A program made the translations under genes and the position numbers. From Pseudoalteromonas sp. MMG007 (lineage in GTDB: Bacteria > Pseudomonadota > Gammaproteobacteria > Enterobacterales > Alteromonadaceae), in contig NZ_JAGJEI010000018.1 of assembly GCF_018100985.1 (NCBI RefSeq), positions 1 to 64,000 of the forward strand: 64,000 bases of DNA, read 5' to 3'. Shown here piece by piece: positions 27,908-39,099 of this stretch (position 1 is the stretch's first letter; each line of letters begins with the position of its first letter). The notes below the pieces were generated by a model. That model worked only from the letters and a program-made list of their open reading frames with translations. It had not been told where the DNA came from and made no database searches.

Positions 27908-28438
27908 ATGAAAAAGCAATTACTCTCACTACTGGTTTTAATAAGCGCCCCTGCATTTGCAGCACAAGAGATTAATGTACAAGCACTGCAAGCATGTAGC
28001 TTTATTGAAAACGACTTCAATCGCTTACTTTGCTACGATAATACTGTTGCAGGGAAGCCATTAACCAAGCCAAGTGAGAAAAAAACACTTACACCGCCAA
28101 AAGCCGTTACCAATATTACACCTAACGTAAGCGCTCCGGTTGCAGCTGTAAAAGAAAAAGCCCCTGTAGCAAAAGCTGATGACTTTGGCCTAGAGCATAA
28201 AGAACTCACCAAAGATAAAGAAGAGAACATCACCGCGCTTGTATCATCAGTTAAAAAAGCCCCCTATGGCGAGCTTATTATTAAACTTGATAATGGCCAA
28301 GAGTGGCGTCAAATTGGATCTGACAGTCTTAAACTAAACGAGTCAGACACAGTTAATATTAGCCGAGGTGTATTTAATTCATTTCTATTACGTAAAGAGG
28401 GTCAAAACCGCTCTATTCGCGTAAAGCGTACTCAGTAA
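27908..28438 (+). CDS. Secreted protein of unknown function between tatC and tatD
   Basis: 176 residues with a signal peptide (MKKQLLSLLVLISAPAFAAQ). The mature N-terminus ACSFIENDFNRLLCYDN has two cysteines 14 apart that could form a disulphide, a motif also seen at the start of some T6SS-associated VasI-like proteins. A low-complexity Ala/Lys/Pro linker (about 48-100) follows, then a compact C-terminal domain (ITALVSSVKKAPYGELIIKLDNGQEWRQ). It starts 2 bp after tatC and ends overlapping tatD (TAATG), so it is co-translated with both. Function unknown. Confidence 0.8.
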   Translation: MKKQLLSLLVLISAPAFAAQEINVQALQACSFIENDFNRLLCYDNTVAGKPLTKPSEKKTLTPPKAVTNITPNVSAPVAAVKEKAPVAKADDFGLEHKELTKDKEENITALVSSVKKAPYGELIIKLDNGQEWRQIGSDSLKLNESDTVNISRGVFNSFLLRKEGQNRSIRVKRTQ

Positions 28439-29223
28439 TGACTAATACCTTAATTGATGCTGGTGTTAATTTAACTAATCATCAATTTGATCAAGTTCAT
28501 GATGACGTAATTGCCCGCGCAGATGCTGCGGGCGTTTCAAAAATGCTTATTATAGGTTGTGATATCGCAAGCAGCCAACAATCGTTAGGGTTAGCGATTA
28601 AGTACAACCAATATGCAACAGCAGGTATTCACCCACATGATGCTAAATTGGCAACGAGTGAATTAGAAGATCAATTAACAACGCTTGCAAATAACAATCA
28701 GGTGATAGCTATTGGTGAATGTGGGCTGGATTATAACCGTGATTTTTCACCTCGTGATGTGCAATGTGAAGTTTTTAAACGCCAACTCGCATTAGCGGAA
28801 AAATTAGATTTACCTGTTTATTTACATGAACGCGATGCAAGTGAAGACATGCTAAATATTTTGCGAGAGTATAACGTACGCGGTGTTCTTCATTGCTTTA
28901 CAGGTAATGCACACGCATTAAAAAACTATTTAGAGCTGGGCCTTTATATTGGCATAACTGGCTGGGTGTGTGATGAAAGGCGCGGCCAAGAACTGCAAAA
29001 ATTAGTTCCAAGTATTCCTTTAGAACGACTGTTAATAGAAACAGATTCACCTTTTTTAATTCCACGAACAGTAAAGCCAAAGCCGAAATCACGTAAAAAT
29101 GAGCCCGCGTTACTGCCTTATATTTGCCAAACAATTGCTCAGCTTTATCAAATTGATGAAAGCGTAGTTGCAAATCAAACGACAAAAAACTTTTACCGTG
29201 TTTTTGGTTTAGAGAATCGTTAA
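28438..29223 (+). CDS. tatD: TatD family metal-dependent DNase
   Basis: 261 residues, TIM-barrel deoxyribonuclease/hydrolase. The metal-site motifs are AGIHPHDAK, IGECGLDYNRDF, PVYLHERDA, LHCFTGNAHAL and ETDSPFLIPR. TatD repairs or degrades DNA and is not part of the Tat pore. The stop overlaps the next gene's start (TAATGA). Confidence 0.95.
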   Translation: MTNTLIDAGVNLTNHQFDQVHDDVIARADAAGVSKMLIIGCDIASSQQSLGLAIKYNQYATAGIHPHDAKLATSELEDQLTTLANNNQVIAIGECGLDYNRDFSPRDVQCEVFKRQLALAEKLDLPVYLHERDASEDMLNILREYNVRGVLHCFTGNAHALKNYLELGLYIGITGWVCDERRGQELQKLVPSIPLERLLIETDSPFLIPRTVKPKPKSRKNEPALLPYICQTIAQLYQIDESVVANQTTKNFYRVFGLENR

Positions 29224-31073
29224 TGACGCACGCAAAGGTATTTTTAGGCCTGTTATTGCTTCTTTGTTCTTTTTTCTCTTTTGCTAATCCTGTTGTAACT
29301 AAAAACTTTAAATCTGTAAAAGTAGATACATTAAGTTATTCTTTCTCACCTACCTCTGCACAAGATGCCTATATAAATAATAAGTCTAATTGGCGAGCAA
29401 TAACTAATGAGCCTCTAAACTTAGGTTTTGAGCAGCGCCCTGTATGGCTAGCATTTACAATTAAAAATACGTTAACAGTGAATACCTCTTCTTTGCTTTC
29501 TTTGGATAACCCGCTTTTAAATGAAGTACAGATTTATCACTTTTACAACTCCAAATTACTATCGCATACTCAGCTTGGCGATGCATTTGCGCTTTCACAG
29601 CGAACGCTTAAGAGCGAATCTCTACTAGCAAAGCTAACACTACCCGCAAACAGTGTGAGTACTATAATTATAAAAGTAAGTAATTCTGCAGGATTACGTG
29701 TGCCTATTACACTTTGGCAACAAGACGCATACCTTGTCCATAAATCAAAACTTAATTTGATTTATGGACTACTCATAGGCTTTTTGTTTTCACTTGCTAT
29801 CAGCTGCTTAGTTTTATATGGTTTTTCGCGCAAGTTATACTTTGCTTACGCTGGTGTAATCACTCTCATTTTAGGCGTGTTACTAGCGTATTTGTGCGGT
29901 TTTGGGGTGCGTTACTTTCACCCTAACACGCCTGCTGCACAGCAGTTTATGATCCCTGTATTACTCATGCTTACAACACTTGTGTTTTTACCACTTCAAA
30001 ATCAAATATGTGAAATAAAAACATCTAAACTTGTTAAAGGGCAAAACATAATAACGAGTATATTTGCAGTGACCTTACTATTTACTTGGGCCCTGCCTAA
30101 CGCACTACTGACTATTTTTTGCTTAACAGCTACACCTATTGTTATTTGCTATTATCTCGCTACAACAATAATGTACATGCACCATACACCATCAAAACCA
30201 GTACAAGCGTTAACCGTTGCCCTGATATTCTTTTTACTCGCTCTTGCTTACCTAATTATTGTTGTTTTTGGGTTGTACCCGCTGAGTATAAGTAGCTTAG
30301 CGTTTATATTTATTTGCTTTTTTAGCAGTACATTCTGTTTATGCTTTGGCGTTTTGAAGCAGTTTATATTAGAGCGCGATGAGCAAGTAATTACACAGCA
30401 AACCCTAATTGCTGAAAATGCCGCCCAAGATACACTTCTAAAAGAGCGTTTAATGCTACAAGAACAAGCGCAAAAAGAGCTTGAATCGCAAGTTGATGAG
30501 CGTACTTTTGAGCTGCAGGTTACACTTCGCGAGCTTGAAGATAAAAATCATGAGCTCGAGCAGCTTAATATGGAAGATGCGCTTACAGGTGTAAAAAACC
30601 GCCGCTTTTTTGATAAAAAACTCATTATGGAACTTCGTCGCTCACGACGTGAACAAACGCCATTAAGTATAATTATGCTTGATATAGATAGATTTAAAAG
30701 CATCAACGATAATTACGGGCATTTAACCGGTGATCAAGTTATTCGCGCAGTTGCTGATACAATTAAACAACATTTAAAGCGTCCTCTTGATGATGTTGCA
30801 CGCTATGGTGGTGAAGAGTTTGTGATTTTGTTACCAAATACTGCCCATAATGGCGTACTTGATATTGCTGAAAAAATACGTAAAGCAATTGAAATCAACC
30901 AAATAAATGTGGCTGGCACATTTATTAATACTACCGTAAGTGCGGGGACATACACCGCCGTTATAGATGATATAAACAACCCTGAGCTTTTTACTCATAA
31001 CGCCGATAAAGCACTTTATTACGCAAAACAACACGGTCGTAACCAAGTAATTAGTTTTCCAATACCACAGTAG
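29223..31073 (+). CDS. 7TMR-DISM diguanylate cyclase
   Basis: A 616-residue membrane sensor. It has a signal peptide, a periplasmic DISM-type beta domain (about 25-165, RPVWLAFTIKN), seven hydrophobic segments (about 175-385), a coiled coil (about 390-450) and a GGDEF domain with RYGGEEF intact. An RPLD inhibitory-site motif sits exactly 5 residues before GGEEF, so product inhibition by c-di-GMP is expected. It overlaps tatD at its start and lies 11 bp before hemB, so it travels in that operon. Confidence 0.9.
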   Translation: MTHAKVFLGLLLLLCSFFSFANPVVTKNFKSVKVDTLSYSFSPTSAQDAYINNKSNWRAITNEPLNLGFEQRPVWLAFTIKNTLTVNTSSLLSLDNPLLNEVQIYHFYNSKLLSHTQLGDAFALSQRTLKSESLLAKLTLPANSVSTIIIKVSNSAGLRVPITLWQQDAYLVHKSKLNLIYGLLIGFLFSLAISCLVLYGFSRKLYFAYAGVITLILGVLLAYLCGFGVRYFHPNTPAAQQFMIPVLLMLTTLVFLPLQNQICEIKTSKLVKGQNIITSIFAVTLLFTWALPNALLTIFCLTATPIVICYYLATTIMYMHHTPSKPVQALTVALIFFLLALAYLIIVVFGLYPLSISSLAFIFICFFSSTFCLCFGVLKQFILERDEQVITQQTLIAENAAQDTLLKERLMLQEQAQKELESQVDERTFELQVTLRELEDKNHELEQLNMEDALTGVKNRRFFDKKLIMELRRSRREQTPLSIIMLDIDRFKSINDNYGHLTGDQVIRAVADTIKQHLKRPLDDVARYGGEEFVILLPNTAHNGVLDIAEKIRKAIEINQINVAGTFINTTVSAGTYTAVIDDINNPELFTHNADKALYYAKQHGRNQVISFPIPQ

Positions 31074-31081
31074 GAGCATAG

Positions 31082-32095
<1,014 letters not shown>

Positions 32096-32106
32096 ATATT
32101 TTTAAG

Positions 32107-32126
32107 AAGGGCGTTCTGCGCCTTTT
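32107..32126 (+). terminator. Rho-independent terminator after hemB
   Basis: The short stem AAGGGCG/CGCCTTT with one G-T pair and loop TTCTG is followed by Ts. Confidence 0.6.
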
Positions 32127-32231
32127 CATTTACATCCATTAACAATCATTAACACTTTTGTGTTATTTTTATCATTTATATTCTCTACACTGTTGTCCCA
32201 TTTTGGGATTGATACACGGGAATAATTAAAA

Positions 32232-34955
32232 ATGTTTAAAACAAAAATAACACCATTAGCACTTGTAATAGCAAGCCTCAGTGCGCCAGCATCTGCTGAT
32301 CTAATCATTTCAGAATATATAGAGGGAAGCAGTAACAACAAGGCAATTGAGCTTTATAATAATGCTGACACTGAAATTTCTCTTGAAGGTTATAATTTAG
32401 GACTCTACTCAAATGGTAGTAGCTCGGTTGGTAACTCAATTGATTTAACAGGTACATTAGGTGCTAATACCACCTATATTATCTCAAACCCGAGTGCAGC
32501 AGCTGCAATTCTTGATATTGCAGATGCAACTAGCACAGCCACTTATTTCAACGGTGATGATGCCCTTGTTTTAACTAAAGACGGTGCGATTGTTGATAGT
32601 TTTGGTCAAGTGGGTGTTGATCCGGGCTCTGAGTGGTCTGAAGGCGGTGTAGCGACAGTTAACAAAACATTGCGCAGAAAAAATAGTGTTACAACGGGCC
32701 GAACTGACTCGACCGGCGCATTTGATCCTAGCGATGAATGGGAACAGTTTGATATAGACACTTTTGATGGATTAGGTTCGCACGCTGGTGACGGTGGCAC
32801 GGCCCCTGAGCCAGACCCTGAACCAGAACCACTAGAACCCCTTGTTTGTGGTGCAGATAAAACCCTAATTAGTGCAGTACAAGGCGCAGGCGATGCAAGC
32901 CCACTAGTCGATACCATGGTTGAAATTGAAGGTATTGTAACGGCTGATTTTCAAGGTGAAGATGGCTTAGATGGTTTCTTTATTACATCACTAGCTGCAG
33001 ACGTAGATAGCGATCCAGTGACCTCGGAAGGCCTATTCGTATACTCTACCGATACCGACGTTGATGTAGGTAACTACGTACGCGTACAGGGTACTGTTGA
33101 TGAATACTTCGACTCAACACAGCTAGCAGATGTAACTCAAATTGCTATATGCGGTACTGGTGAAGTAGCTTCTGCAACCACTGTAAGCTTACCTTTAGAA
33201 AGCCAGGCAGACCTAGAAGCCTATGAAGGAATGTTGGTAAGCCTAGATCAAACATTGGTTGTTACTGACAACTATGGTTTAGGTCGCTACGGAGAAGTTG
33301 AACTTGCCACTGAGCGTTTGTACCAAGGTACACAAGTTGCATTGCCAGGCGATGCAGCAAATGCTGTTGAAGCGGCTAACTTAACTAAAAAAATCTTATT
33401 AGATGATGGCTCTACAGCTCAAAACTCGGAGTTATCAGCTTACCCAGCAGCAGGTTTATCTGCAGAAAATACACTACGTACTGGTGATACTGTAAATGCA
33501 GTAACAGGCGTAATTGCATACAGCTTTAGCACGTATCGCATCCACCCAACGGTTACACCACAGTTTATAGCAACGAATGCGCGTGAAGATGCGCCAGAGC
33601 AAAGTGAAGAAGCCGATTTACGAATCGCCAGCTTTAACGTACTTAACTACTTTAATGGTGACGGACAAGGCGGTGATTTTCCTACTAGTCGTGGTGCTGA
33701 CTCAGAAGAAGAATTTGTACGTCAAGAAGCAAAAATTGTAAGTGCAATTAGTGCCATGCAGGCAGATGTTGTTGGCCTAATGGAAATTGAAAACGATGGC
33801 TTCGGTGAGTTTAGCGCTATTGCAAGTTTAGTTAATGCATTAAACGAAGCAGATACCGCTAACAACTACGCCTATGTTGATTTTAATGTAAGCCAAATTG
33901 GTACTGATGCAATTACCACTGCCCTTATTTACCGCGCAGATAAAGTAGAAGAGGTAGGCACAGCGGCAATCACTACTGATTATCCATTTGATTACAGCAA
34001 CCGTGCTCCTATTGCACAAAGCTTTAAATCACTCTCTACCGATGAAGTGTTTACGGTTTCTGTTGCGCACCTTAAATCTAAAGGTAGCTGTGGCGATGAC
34101 AATAACGACGACCTAGGTGATGGCCAAGGCTGTTGGAATGAAATTCGTACAGAAGCTGCAACGGCATTTAGTAGCTGGCTTGATGGTAAACCAACGGGTG
34201 TAGACGATGAAGATATTATTCTTGTGGGTGATATGAATGCTTACGCAATGGAAGATCCAATCCGCAAGTTCGATGAAAAAGGCTACAAAAATATAGTCGC
34301 TGAACTTGATGGCAATACGCTGGGTTATTCTTATAGTTTCTCAGGCCGTGCAGGTAGTCTCGATCATGCATTGGCAAGTGAGTCACTACTAAGTAAAGTA
34401 GTCGCGGCGACTGATTGGCACATTAATGCAGATGAACCTATCGTGCTTGATTACAACGTTGAGTTTAAGAGCGACGGCCAACAATCTACACTTTATGCCG
34501 AAGGCCCTTACCGTGCCTCTGATCACGACCCGGTGATCATCGATATTAAGTCTGAGGTTTTGCTAACACCAGAAGAGCAAACACCTGTTATCACTCCGGA
34601 TCAGGTTTTCGCAATTGATGAAGGTACCTCACTTGATACCGTGATTGGACAGCTGGCTTTCAGCGATCCTAACGCAGATGTTTCTCCTGTTATTGGTTTT
34701 ACGTTGACGGGAAGTGATAAAATTTCAATCAATGAACAAGGACAGCTAATTGTGGCCTCAGAGCTTGATTACAGTGTCGAGAATACAATTACACTGTCAA
34801 TACAAGCAACAGATAGCGCTAACAATGTTTCAGAGCCCACTTCTGTAGTAATCAATATCAATGAAGTGCAAAATGATGATGACTCAGGCTCACTACTTTG
34901 GTTAACGCTTCTTTTAGCACCGCTATCTGTGTTACGCAGATTGAAAAAGAAATAA
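32232..34955 (+). CDS. ExeM/NucH-type surface endonuclease/exonuclease/phosphatase protein
   Basis: 907 residues. Signal peptide, then a lamin-tail domain (ISEYIEGSSNNKAIELYN, about 22-140), an OB-fold-like region (about 200-430), an EEP nuclease domain (LRIASFNVLNYFNGDG, VGLMEIENDG, ILVGDMNAYAMEDP and SDHDPVIIDI, about 460-760) and a cadherin-like domain (about 785-880). The C-terminus (SGSLLWLTLLLAPLSVLRRLKKK region) is a membrane helix plus basic tail like GlyGly-CTERM sorting signals. It is probably an extracellular DNase that clears DNA in biofilms or gains phosphate from it. Confidence 0.88.
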   Translation: MFKTKITPLALVIASLSAPASADLIISEYIEGSSNNKAIELYNNADTEISLEGYNLGLYSNGSSSVGNSIDLTGTLGANTTYIISNPSAAAAILDIADATSTATYFNGDDALVLTKDGAIVDSFGQVGVDPGSEWSEGGVATVNKTLRRKNSVTTGRTDSTGAFDPSDEWEQFDIDTFDGLGSHAGDGGTAPEPDPEPEPLEPLVCGADKTLISAVQGAGDASPLVDTMVEIEGIVTADFQGEDGLDGFFITSLAADVDSDPVTSEGLFVYSTDTDVDVGNYVRVQGTVDEYFDSTQLADVTQIAICGTGEVASATTVSLPLESQADLEAYEGMLVSLDQTLVVTDNYGLGRYGEVELATERLYQGTQVALPGDAANAVEAANLTKKILLDDGSTAQNSELSAYPAAGLSAENTLRTGDTVNAVTGVIAYSFSTYRIHPTVTPQFIATNAREDAPEQSEEADLRIASFNVLNYFNGDGQGGDFPTSRGADSEEEFVRQEAKIVSAISAMQADVVGLMEIENDGFGEFSAIASLVNALNEADTANNYAYVDFNVSQIGTDAITTALIYRADKVEEVGTAAITTDYPFDYSNRAPIAQSFKSLSTDEVFTVSVAHLKSKGSCGDDNNDDLGDGQGCWNEIRTEAATAFSSWLDGKPTGVDDEDIILVGDMNAYAMEDPIRKFDEKGYKNIVAELDGNTLGYSYSFSGRAGSLDHALASESLLSKVVAATDWHINADEPIVLDYNVEFKSDGQQSTLYAEGPYRASDHDPVIIDIKSEVLLTPEEQTPVITPDQVFAIDEGTSLDTVIGQLAFSDPNADVSPVIGFTLTGSDKISINEQGQLIVASELDYSVENTITLSIQATDSANNVSEPTSVVININEVQNDDDSGSLLWLTLLLAPLSVLRRLKKK

Positions 34956-34972
34956 CGCACCTAGTTAACAAT

Positions 34973-35000
34973 AAAAGCCGCTTTATTAAGCGGCTTTTTT
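34973..35000 (+). terminator. Rho-independent terminator after the ExeM-type gene
   Basis: The hairpin AAAAGCCGCTT-TATT-AAGCGGCTTTT ends in a T-run. Confidence 0.87.
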
Positions 35001-35285
35001 CGTTTTATACAAATGTAATTCAGATAAGCTTCATTAAAGCCCCCGTAATATGTACATATTGTCTATAAATGCCCTAATAAGTAATCTGTACTCTTATAAA
35101 CCAGAGCAAATTCACTCAATTTAATCTGTGCTTATACTTTAAAATCAGCTACTTATTGAATAATGTAATTTTTTAAACAGGCTCACATTTTGCTGTAATT
35201 GGTAAGCCGATATTTACAATCTATAACAAAAATCAATATTTACCCTAATACGTAAAAATAAGTGTGTTTTTATTAAGGAATGAGA
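35001..35285 (+). promoter_or_regulatory. Upstream region of opgGH
   Basis: About 285 bp of AT-rich DNA without ORFs; AAGGA at 35276-35280 is the ribosome-binding site for ATG 35286. Some long leader is likely, but no defined structure was recognised. Confidence 0.4.
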
Positions 35286-36905
35286 ATGAAACAATTAACC
35301 CAAAAACTGCCACAATGGCCAAAGAAGTCAGCGCCATTACTGGGTCTACTTATTATTTTTTCTACTTGGGGCAATAGCAATCAAGCAATTGCTGCAACCG
35401 GCGACGTTGCCATACCACAAAGCAGTTTATTTGATGTAATCAGCGCTCGTGCTAAAAAGTTAGCAAGCGAAGAGTACATAGCGCCTAAAAACATTGAACT
35501 TGAAGCGCTAAATAATATTGATTATCAAGATTATCGTTCAATTCGATTTAAAAAAGATAAGTCAGTTTGGAAAGATGAAGGCCTATACGAATTGCAACTC
35601 TTCCACCCTGGGTTTTTATATAAAACACCCGTTACTATAAATACTGTTGATGGCGACTCTAACCGTAGCCGCTTACCTTTTAGCACCGATTTTTACCAAT
35701 ACGATGGGACAGCAGCCCCTTTACAAGAAGAAATAGCAAAAAGTGTTGCTGGCACTCAGTTAGGTCATGCAGGCTTTCGTGTACATTTCCCATTGAATAC
35801 TAATGAATACAAAGACGAAGTAATGGTATTTCAAGGAGCATCATATTTTAGGGTTGTTGGGCCAAATCAAGTGTATGGTTTATCTGCCCGTGGCTTAGCT
35901 ATAGATACCGCTGAAAACTCGGGAGAAGAATTTCCAGTGTTTAAAGAGTTTTGGCTCGCTAAACCAAAACCTGAACAAACTAATATTACTATTTTTGCTC
36001 TGCTAGATAGCCCGTCAGTTTCTGGTGCGTATAAGTTTAACGTAGACCCGACAACAAATATGCTTGTTGATGTTGATATGCAAATTTTTGCCCGTAAGGA
36101 TATTAAAAAGCTGGGCGTGGCACCGCTGACCAGTATGTTTTATCACGGTGAAAACAGCACTAAGTTCTTTGATGATTACCGCCCTGAAGTTCATGACTCA
36201 GACGGCTTATTAACTCAATCAGCTGATAATAAATGGGTATGGCGCCCACTCAACAACCCTTCTCAGTTGAGTGTTACATCGTTCTCATACAATAATCCAA
36301 AAGGTTTTGGTTTAGCGCAGCGTGACCGTGAATTTAATAATTACCTTGATACAGAAGCGCATTACCATAACCGCCCTAGCCTATGGATCGAACCAAAAGG
36401 TGAGTGGGGAAATGGCCGTGTAGAGCTAGTAGAAATACCAACCGATACAGAAACTAACGATAATATTGTAAGTTACTGGGTACCTGAAAAGCCAATGAAG
36501 GCAGGTGACTCGTTAAAACTAAGCTACAAAATGACTACCTTTAATGCTTTTTTAACTCAGCACGAAAAAGCGCGTGTACTACGAACAAGAATTGGCAGTG
36601 CAGCCTTGCCAGGTGAAGATAATCCGCCGCCACCAAGTCACCGCCAGTTTACCGTGGACTTTACAGGCTCAGATATAAATCACCTTTCTGAGCAACTAAA
36701 ACTAGATGCAGACATTCAACTTACAACGGGCGAAGTAACCGATGTAAATGTGCAAAAACTGCCAAATTCACAAGGATGGCGTGTAGCCTTTAAAATTGCA
36801 CCACAGGACGATCAACCTGTTGATATGCGTTTATCGTTAAAACTACGTGACAAAGAAATTAGCGAGGTATGGAGCTATGTTTGGTACCCAAATGACATCA
36901 AGTAA
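35286..36905 (+). CDS. opgG: Glucans biosynthesis protein G (periplasmic)
   Basis: Periplasmic protein needed to build osmoregulated periplasmic glucans. About 539 residues from ATG 35286 (AAGGA 5 nt upstream; ATG 35280 is too close to it). An N-terminal signal peptide precedes the carbohydrate-binding-like domain (SIRFKKDKSVWKDEG, FQGASYFRVVGPNQVYGLSARGLAIDT) and a C-terminal Ig-like domain. opgH follows, so the pair makes the glucan backbone and its branching. Confidence 0.94.
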   Translation: MKQLTQKLPQWPKKSAPLLGLLIIFSTWGNSNQAIAATGDVAIPQSSLFDVISARAKKLASEEYIAPKNIELEALNNIDYQDYRSIRFKKDKSVWKDEGLYELQLFHPGFLYKTPVTINTVDGDSNRSRLPFSTDFYQYDGTAAPLQEEIAKSVAGTQLGHAGFRVHFPLNTNEYKDEVMVFQGASYFRVVGPNQVYGLSARGLAIDTAENSGEEFPVFKEFWLAKPKPEQTNITIFALLDSPSVSGAYKFNVDPTTNMLVDVDMQIFARKDIKKLGVAPLTSMFYHGENSTKFFDDYRPEVHDSDGLLTQSADNKWVWRPLNNPSQLSVTSFSYNNPKGFGLAQRDREFNNYLDTEAHYHNRPSLWIEPKGEWGNGRVELVEIPTDTETNDNIVSYWVPEKPMKAGDSLKLSYKMTTFNAFLTQHEKARVLRTRIGSAALPGEDNPPPPSHRQFTVDFTGSDINHLSEQLKLDADIQLTTGEVTDVNVQKLPNSQGWRVAFKIAPQDDQPVDMRLSLKLRDKEISEVWSYVWYPNDIK

Positions 36906-36924
36906 TAAAGGAAAAGGCACACCC

Positions 36925-38838
36925 ATGCCATTCAAAACATTAAGAGTATGGCTGTTTGCCATTGCTGCCTTGGGCACATCTGGGTACGGCATATCAATTA
37001 TGTTTGAGATTTTGAGCTCAAACGGCATGACTTTGCTTGAATATGCCCTTTTGGTTTTATTCTCTATTACCTTTGCATGGATTGTAACGGCTTTTTGTAG
37101 TGGAACCATTGGTTTTGTGCTGCAATTGTTGCGTATCGACCCACTCACATTAAAACGTATTAAACCTATTGAGTTTGATAATGCAGCCCTTGCTAAGCAA
37201 AAAACGGCTGTAGTTATGCCTATTTATAACGAAGATACTCACCGAGTTATTGCGGGCTTTGAAGTAAGCTTACAATCTTTAAAAGAAACGGGTCAGCTTG
37301 ATAATTTTGATTTTTATTTACTAAGTGACACACAAGACTCAGAAATAGCCAAAAATGAGTTAAGTGCGTGGCATGCATTATGTGAACGTCTTGGTGATAC
37401 TGCCAAACACGTATTTTATCGTCGCCGTGAAGACAACAAACACCGTAAAGTAGGTAATCTTACCGACTTTTGTGAACGCTGGGGTAGCCAGTACGATCAC
37501 ATGATTGTACTTGATGCCGATAGCGTAATGACGGGTAAATGTATGTTAGAGCTAACAACTAGCATGCTTAATAACCCACAAGCCGGTTTGATTCAAACAA
37601 TCCCTATTCCTGTACGCCAAGACACCTTTTTTGGTCGTTTTTTACAATTTGCTTCAGTGCTTTATAGCCCAATGCTCGCCACTGGATCTGCATTTTGGCA
37701 AACAGATAAAGCCAACTATTGGGGTCATAACGCAATTATAAGAGTCGAGGCGTTTATTACCTGTTGTGGTTTACCAACGCTTAAAGGTAATGCACCTTTT
37801 GGCGGCGAAATTTTAAGCCATGACTTTGTTGAAGCTTCGTTACTTCATAGTGCTGGTTGGGATGTACTACTGTTATCTGAAATTGAAGGTAGTTATGAAG
37901 AAGTACCTAGTAATATTCTAGACTATGCTGTACGCGACAGACGTTGGGTACAGGGTAATATTCAGCACTTAGGCTTATTATCTTCATCAAAATTAAAACT
38001 CATGAGCAAACTGCATTTTTTATTAGGTGCAACAGCGTATATCTCGTCATTAATTTGGCTTTCAATGCTTGCACTTAGCACTATAGATGCTGTTACTCGT
38101 GCGCTAAACAGTGATGTTTACTTTAACCGCATTTATCAGTTATTCCCAACTTGGCAAATAGCTAAAACAGATCTAATTGATTCGTTACTTTACTTAACCA
38201 TTGTTATTTTGTTAATGCCTAAATTAATGGGCCTCATTGTTACTCTGATCCACAGGAACAAACGCTTTGGGGGCTCAATTAAACTTATACTGGGTTCAAT
38301 TATCGAAACCGTATTTGCAATTGTTGTTGCACCATTAATGATGGTCTTTCATGCTTATTTTGTACTATGTGTATTTTTAGGTAAGAAAGTAAAATGGGAT
38401 GCGCAACCTCGCGAAGGACGAATGGTTCCGTGGAAAGAAGCGTTTGGTTACACATTATTTTCAACCTTGGTAGCCATAGCCTGGGGTAGCGTTGCCTATT
38501 ACTTCACGCCTGTATTCTTTTGGTGGTTATCCCCTATTTTACTTGGTTTGATTTTAGGGGCTCCAATTATTCGCTACACAAGCAGCATTAAACTAGGTGT
38601 ACAATTAAGAAAAATGGGAATATTTATTTGTCCTAGTGAAGTCGATAACGACACAACTCTAGAGGCACTTAAAACACACTTAAAAGAGATTTCTGTACCA
38701 GAGGAAGGTTTATACCCACAAACCACACCTGCTCTTCCTCAAGAGCATATGGTCACGATGCCTATTCAAAGCTTTAGTAAGCCTCGCAAGCTAAAGATGA
38801 AAGCGCTAAAAGCTAAAGCAATTAAAAAGTTCAATTAG
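36925..38838 (+). CDS. opgH: Glucans biosynthesis glucosyltransferase H
   Basis: Inner-membrane GT2 enzyme that polymerises beta-1,2-glucose from UDP-glucose. ATG 36925 is preceded by AAAGGAAAAGG, which is better than ATG/GTG starts further upstream inside opgG. It has N-terminal TM helices, then the cytoplasmic GT domain with PIYNEDTHRV, LDADSVMTG and the RDRRWVQGN motif, then about five C-terminal TM helices. At about 638 residues it is shorter than E. coli OpgH (847), lacking much of the long N-terminal region that in E. coli contacts FtsZ. Confidence 0.93.
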   Translation: MPFKTLRVWLFAIAALGTSGYGISIMFEILSSNGMTLLEYALLVLFSITFAWIVTAFCSGTIGFVLQLLRIDPLTLKRIKPIEFDNAALAKQKTAVVMPIYNEDTHRVIAGFEVSLQSLKETGQLDNFDFYLLSDTQDSEIAKNELSAWHALCERLGDTAKHVFYRRREDNKHRKVGNLTDFCERWGSQYDHMIVLDADSVMTGKCMLELTTSMLNNPQAGLIQTIPIPVRQDTFFGRFLQFASVLYSPMLATGSAFWQTDKANYWGHNAIIRVEAFITCCGLPTLKGNAPFGGEILSHDFVEASLLHSAGWDVLLLSEIEGSYEEVPSNILDYAVRDRRWVQGNIQHLGLLSSSKLKLMSKLHFLLGATAYISSLIWLSMLALSTIDAVTRALNSDVYFNRIYQLFPTWQIAKTDLIDSLLYLTIVILLMPKLMGLIVTLIHRNKRFGGSIKLILGSIIETVFAIVVAPLMMVFHAYFVLCVFLGKKVKWDAQPREGRMVPWKEAFGYTLFSTLVAIAWGSVAYYFTPVFFWWLSPILLGLILGAPIIRYTSSIKLGVQLRKMGIFICPSEVDNDTTLEALKTHLKEISVPEEGLYPQTTPALPQEHMVTMPIQSFSKPRKLKMKALKAKAIKKFN

Positions 38839-38868
38839 CGCTAAATAGATAGTCATCAGTAACTAACA

Positions 38869-38896
38869 AAAAAGGAGCAATGAATTGCTCCTTTTT
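38869..38896 (+). terminator. Rho-independent terminator after opgGH
   Basis: The hairpin AAAAAGGAGCAA-TGAA-TTGCTCCTTTTT lies 30 bp after the opgH stop. Confidence 0.88.
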
Positions 38897-39051
38897 ATTA
38901 CCTAAAATTTAGCCGAATCGAAATAACCGTTTTTTTAATTAGAGAACGCCTCTAATAAGGTATGTTATTGAATAAGTACACAGGCACTTACATAGGGTAT
39001 GTAGCAATGATTTACTGTGTCTTTACTTTAACTCTATAAATTATAGGCAAT

Positions 39052-39081
39052 AAAAAACCCGCAATATGTGCGGGTTTTTTT
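39052..39081 (-). terminator. Rho-independent terminator after the EF-G2 gene
   Basis: The hairpin AAAAAACCCGCA-ATATG-TGCGGGTTTTTT lies 19 bp beyond the minus-strand stop codon; it would also work from the plus strand. Confidence 0.87.
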
Positions 39082-39099
39082 AAAGAATTAAAGCGCTAA

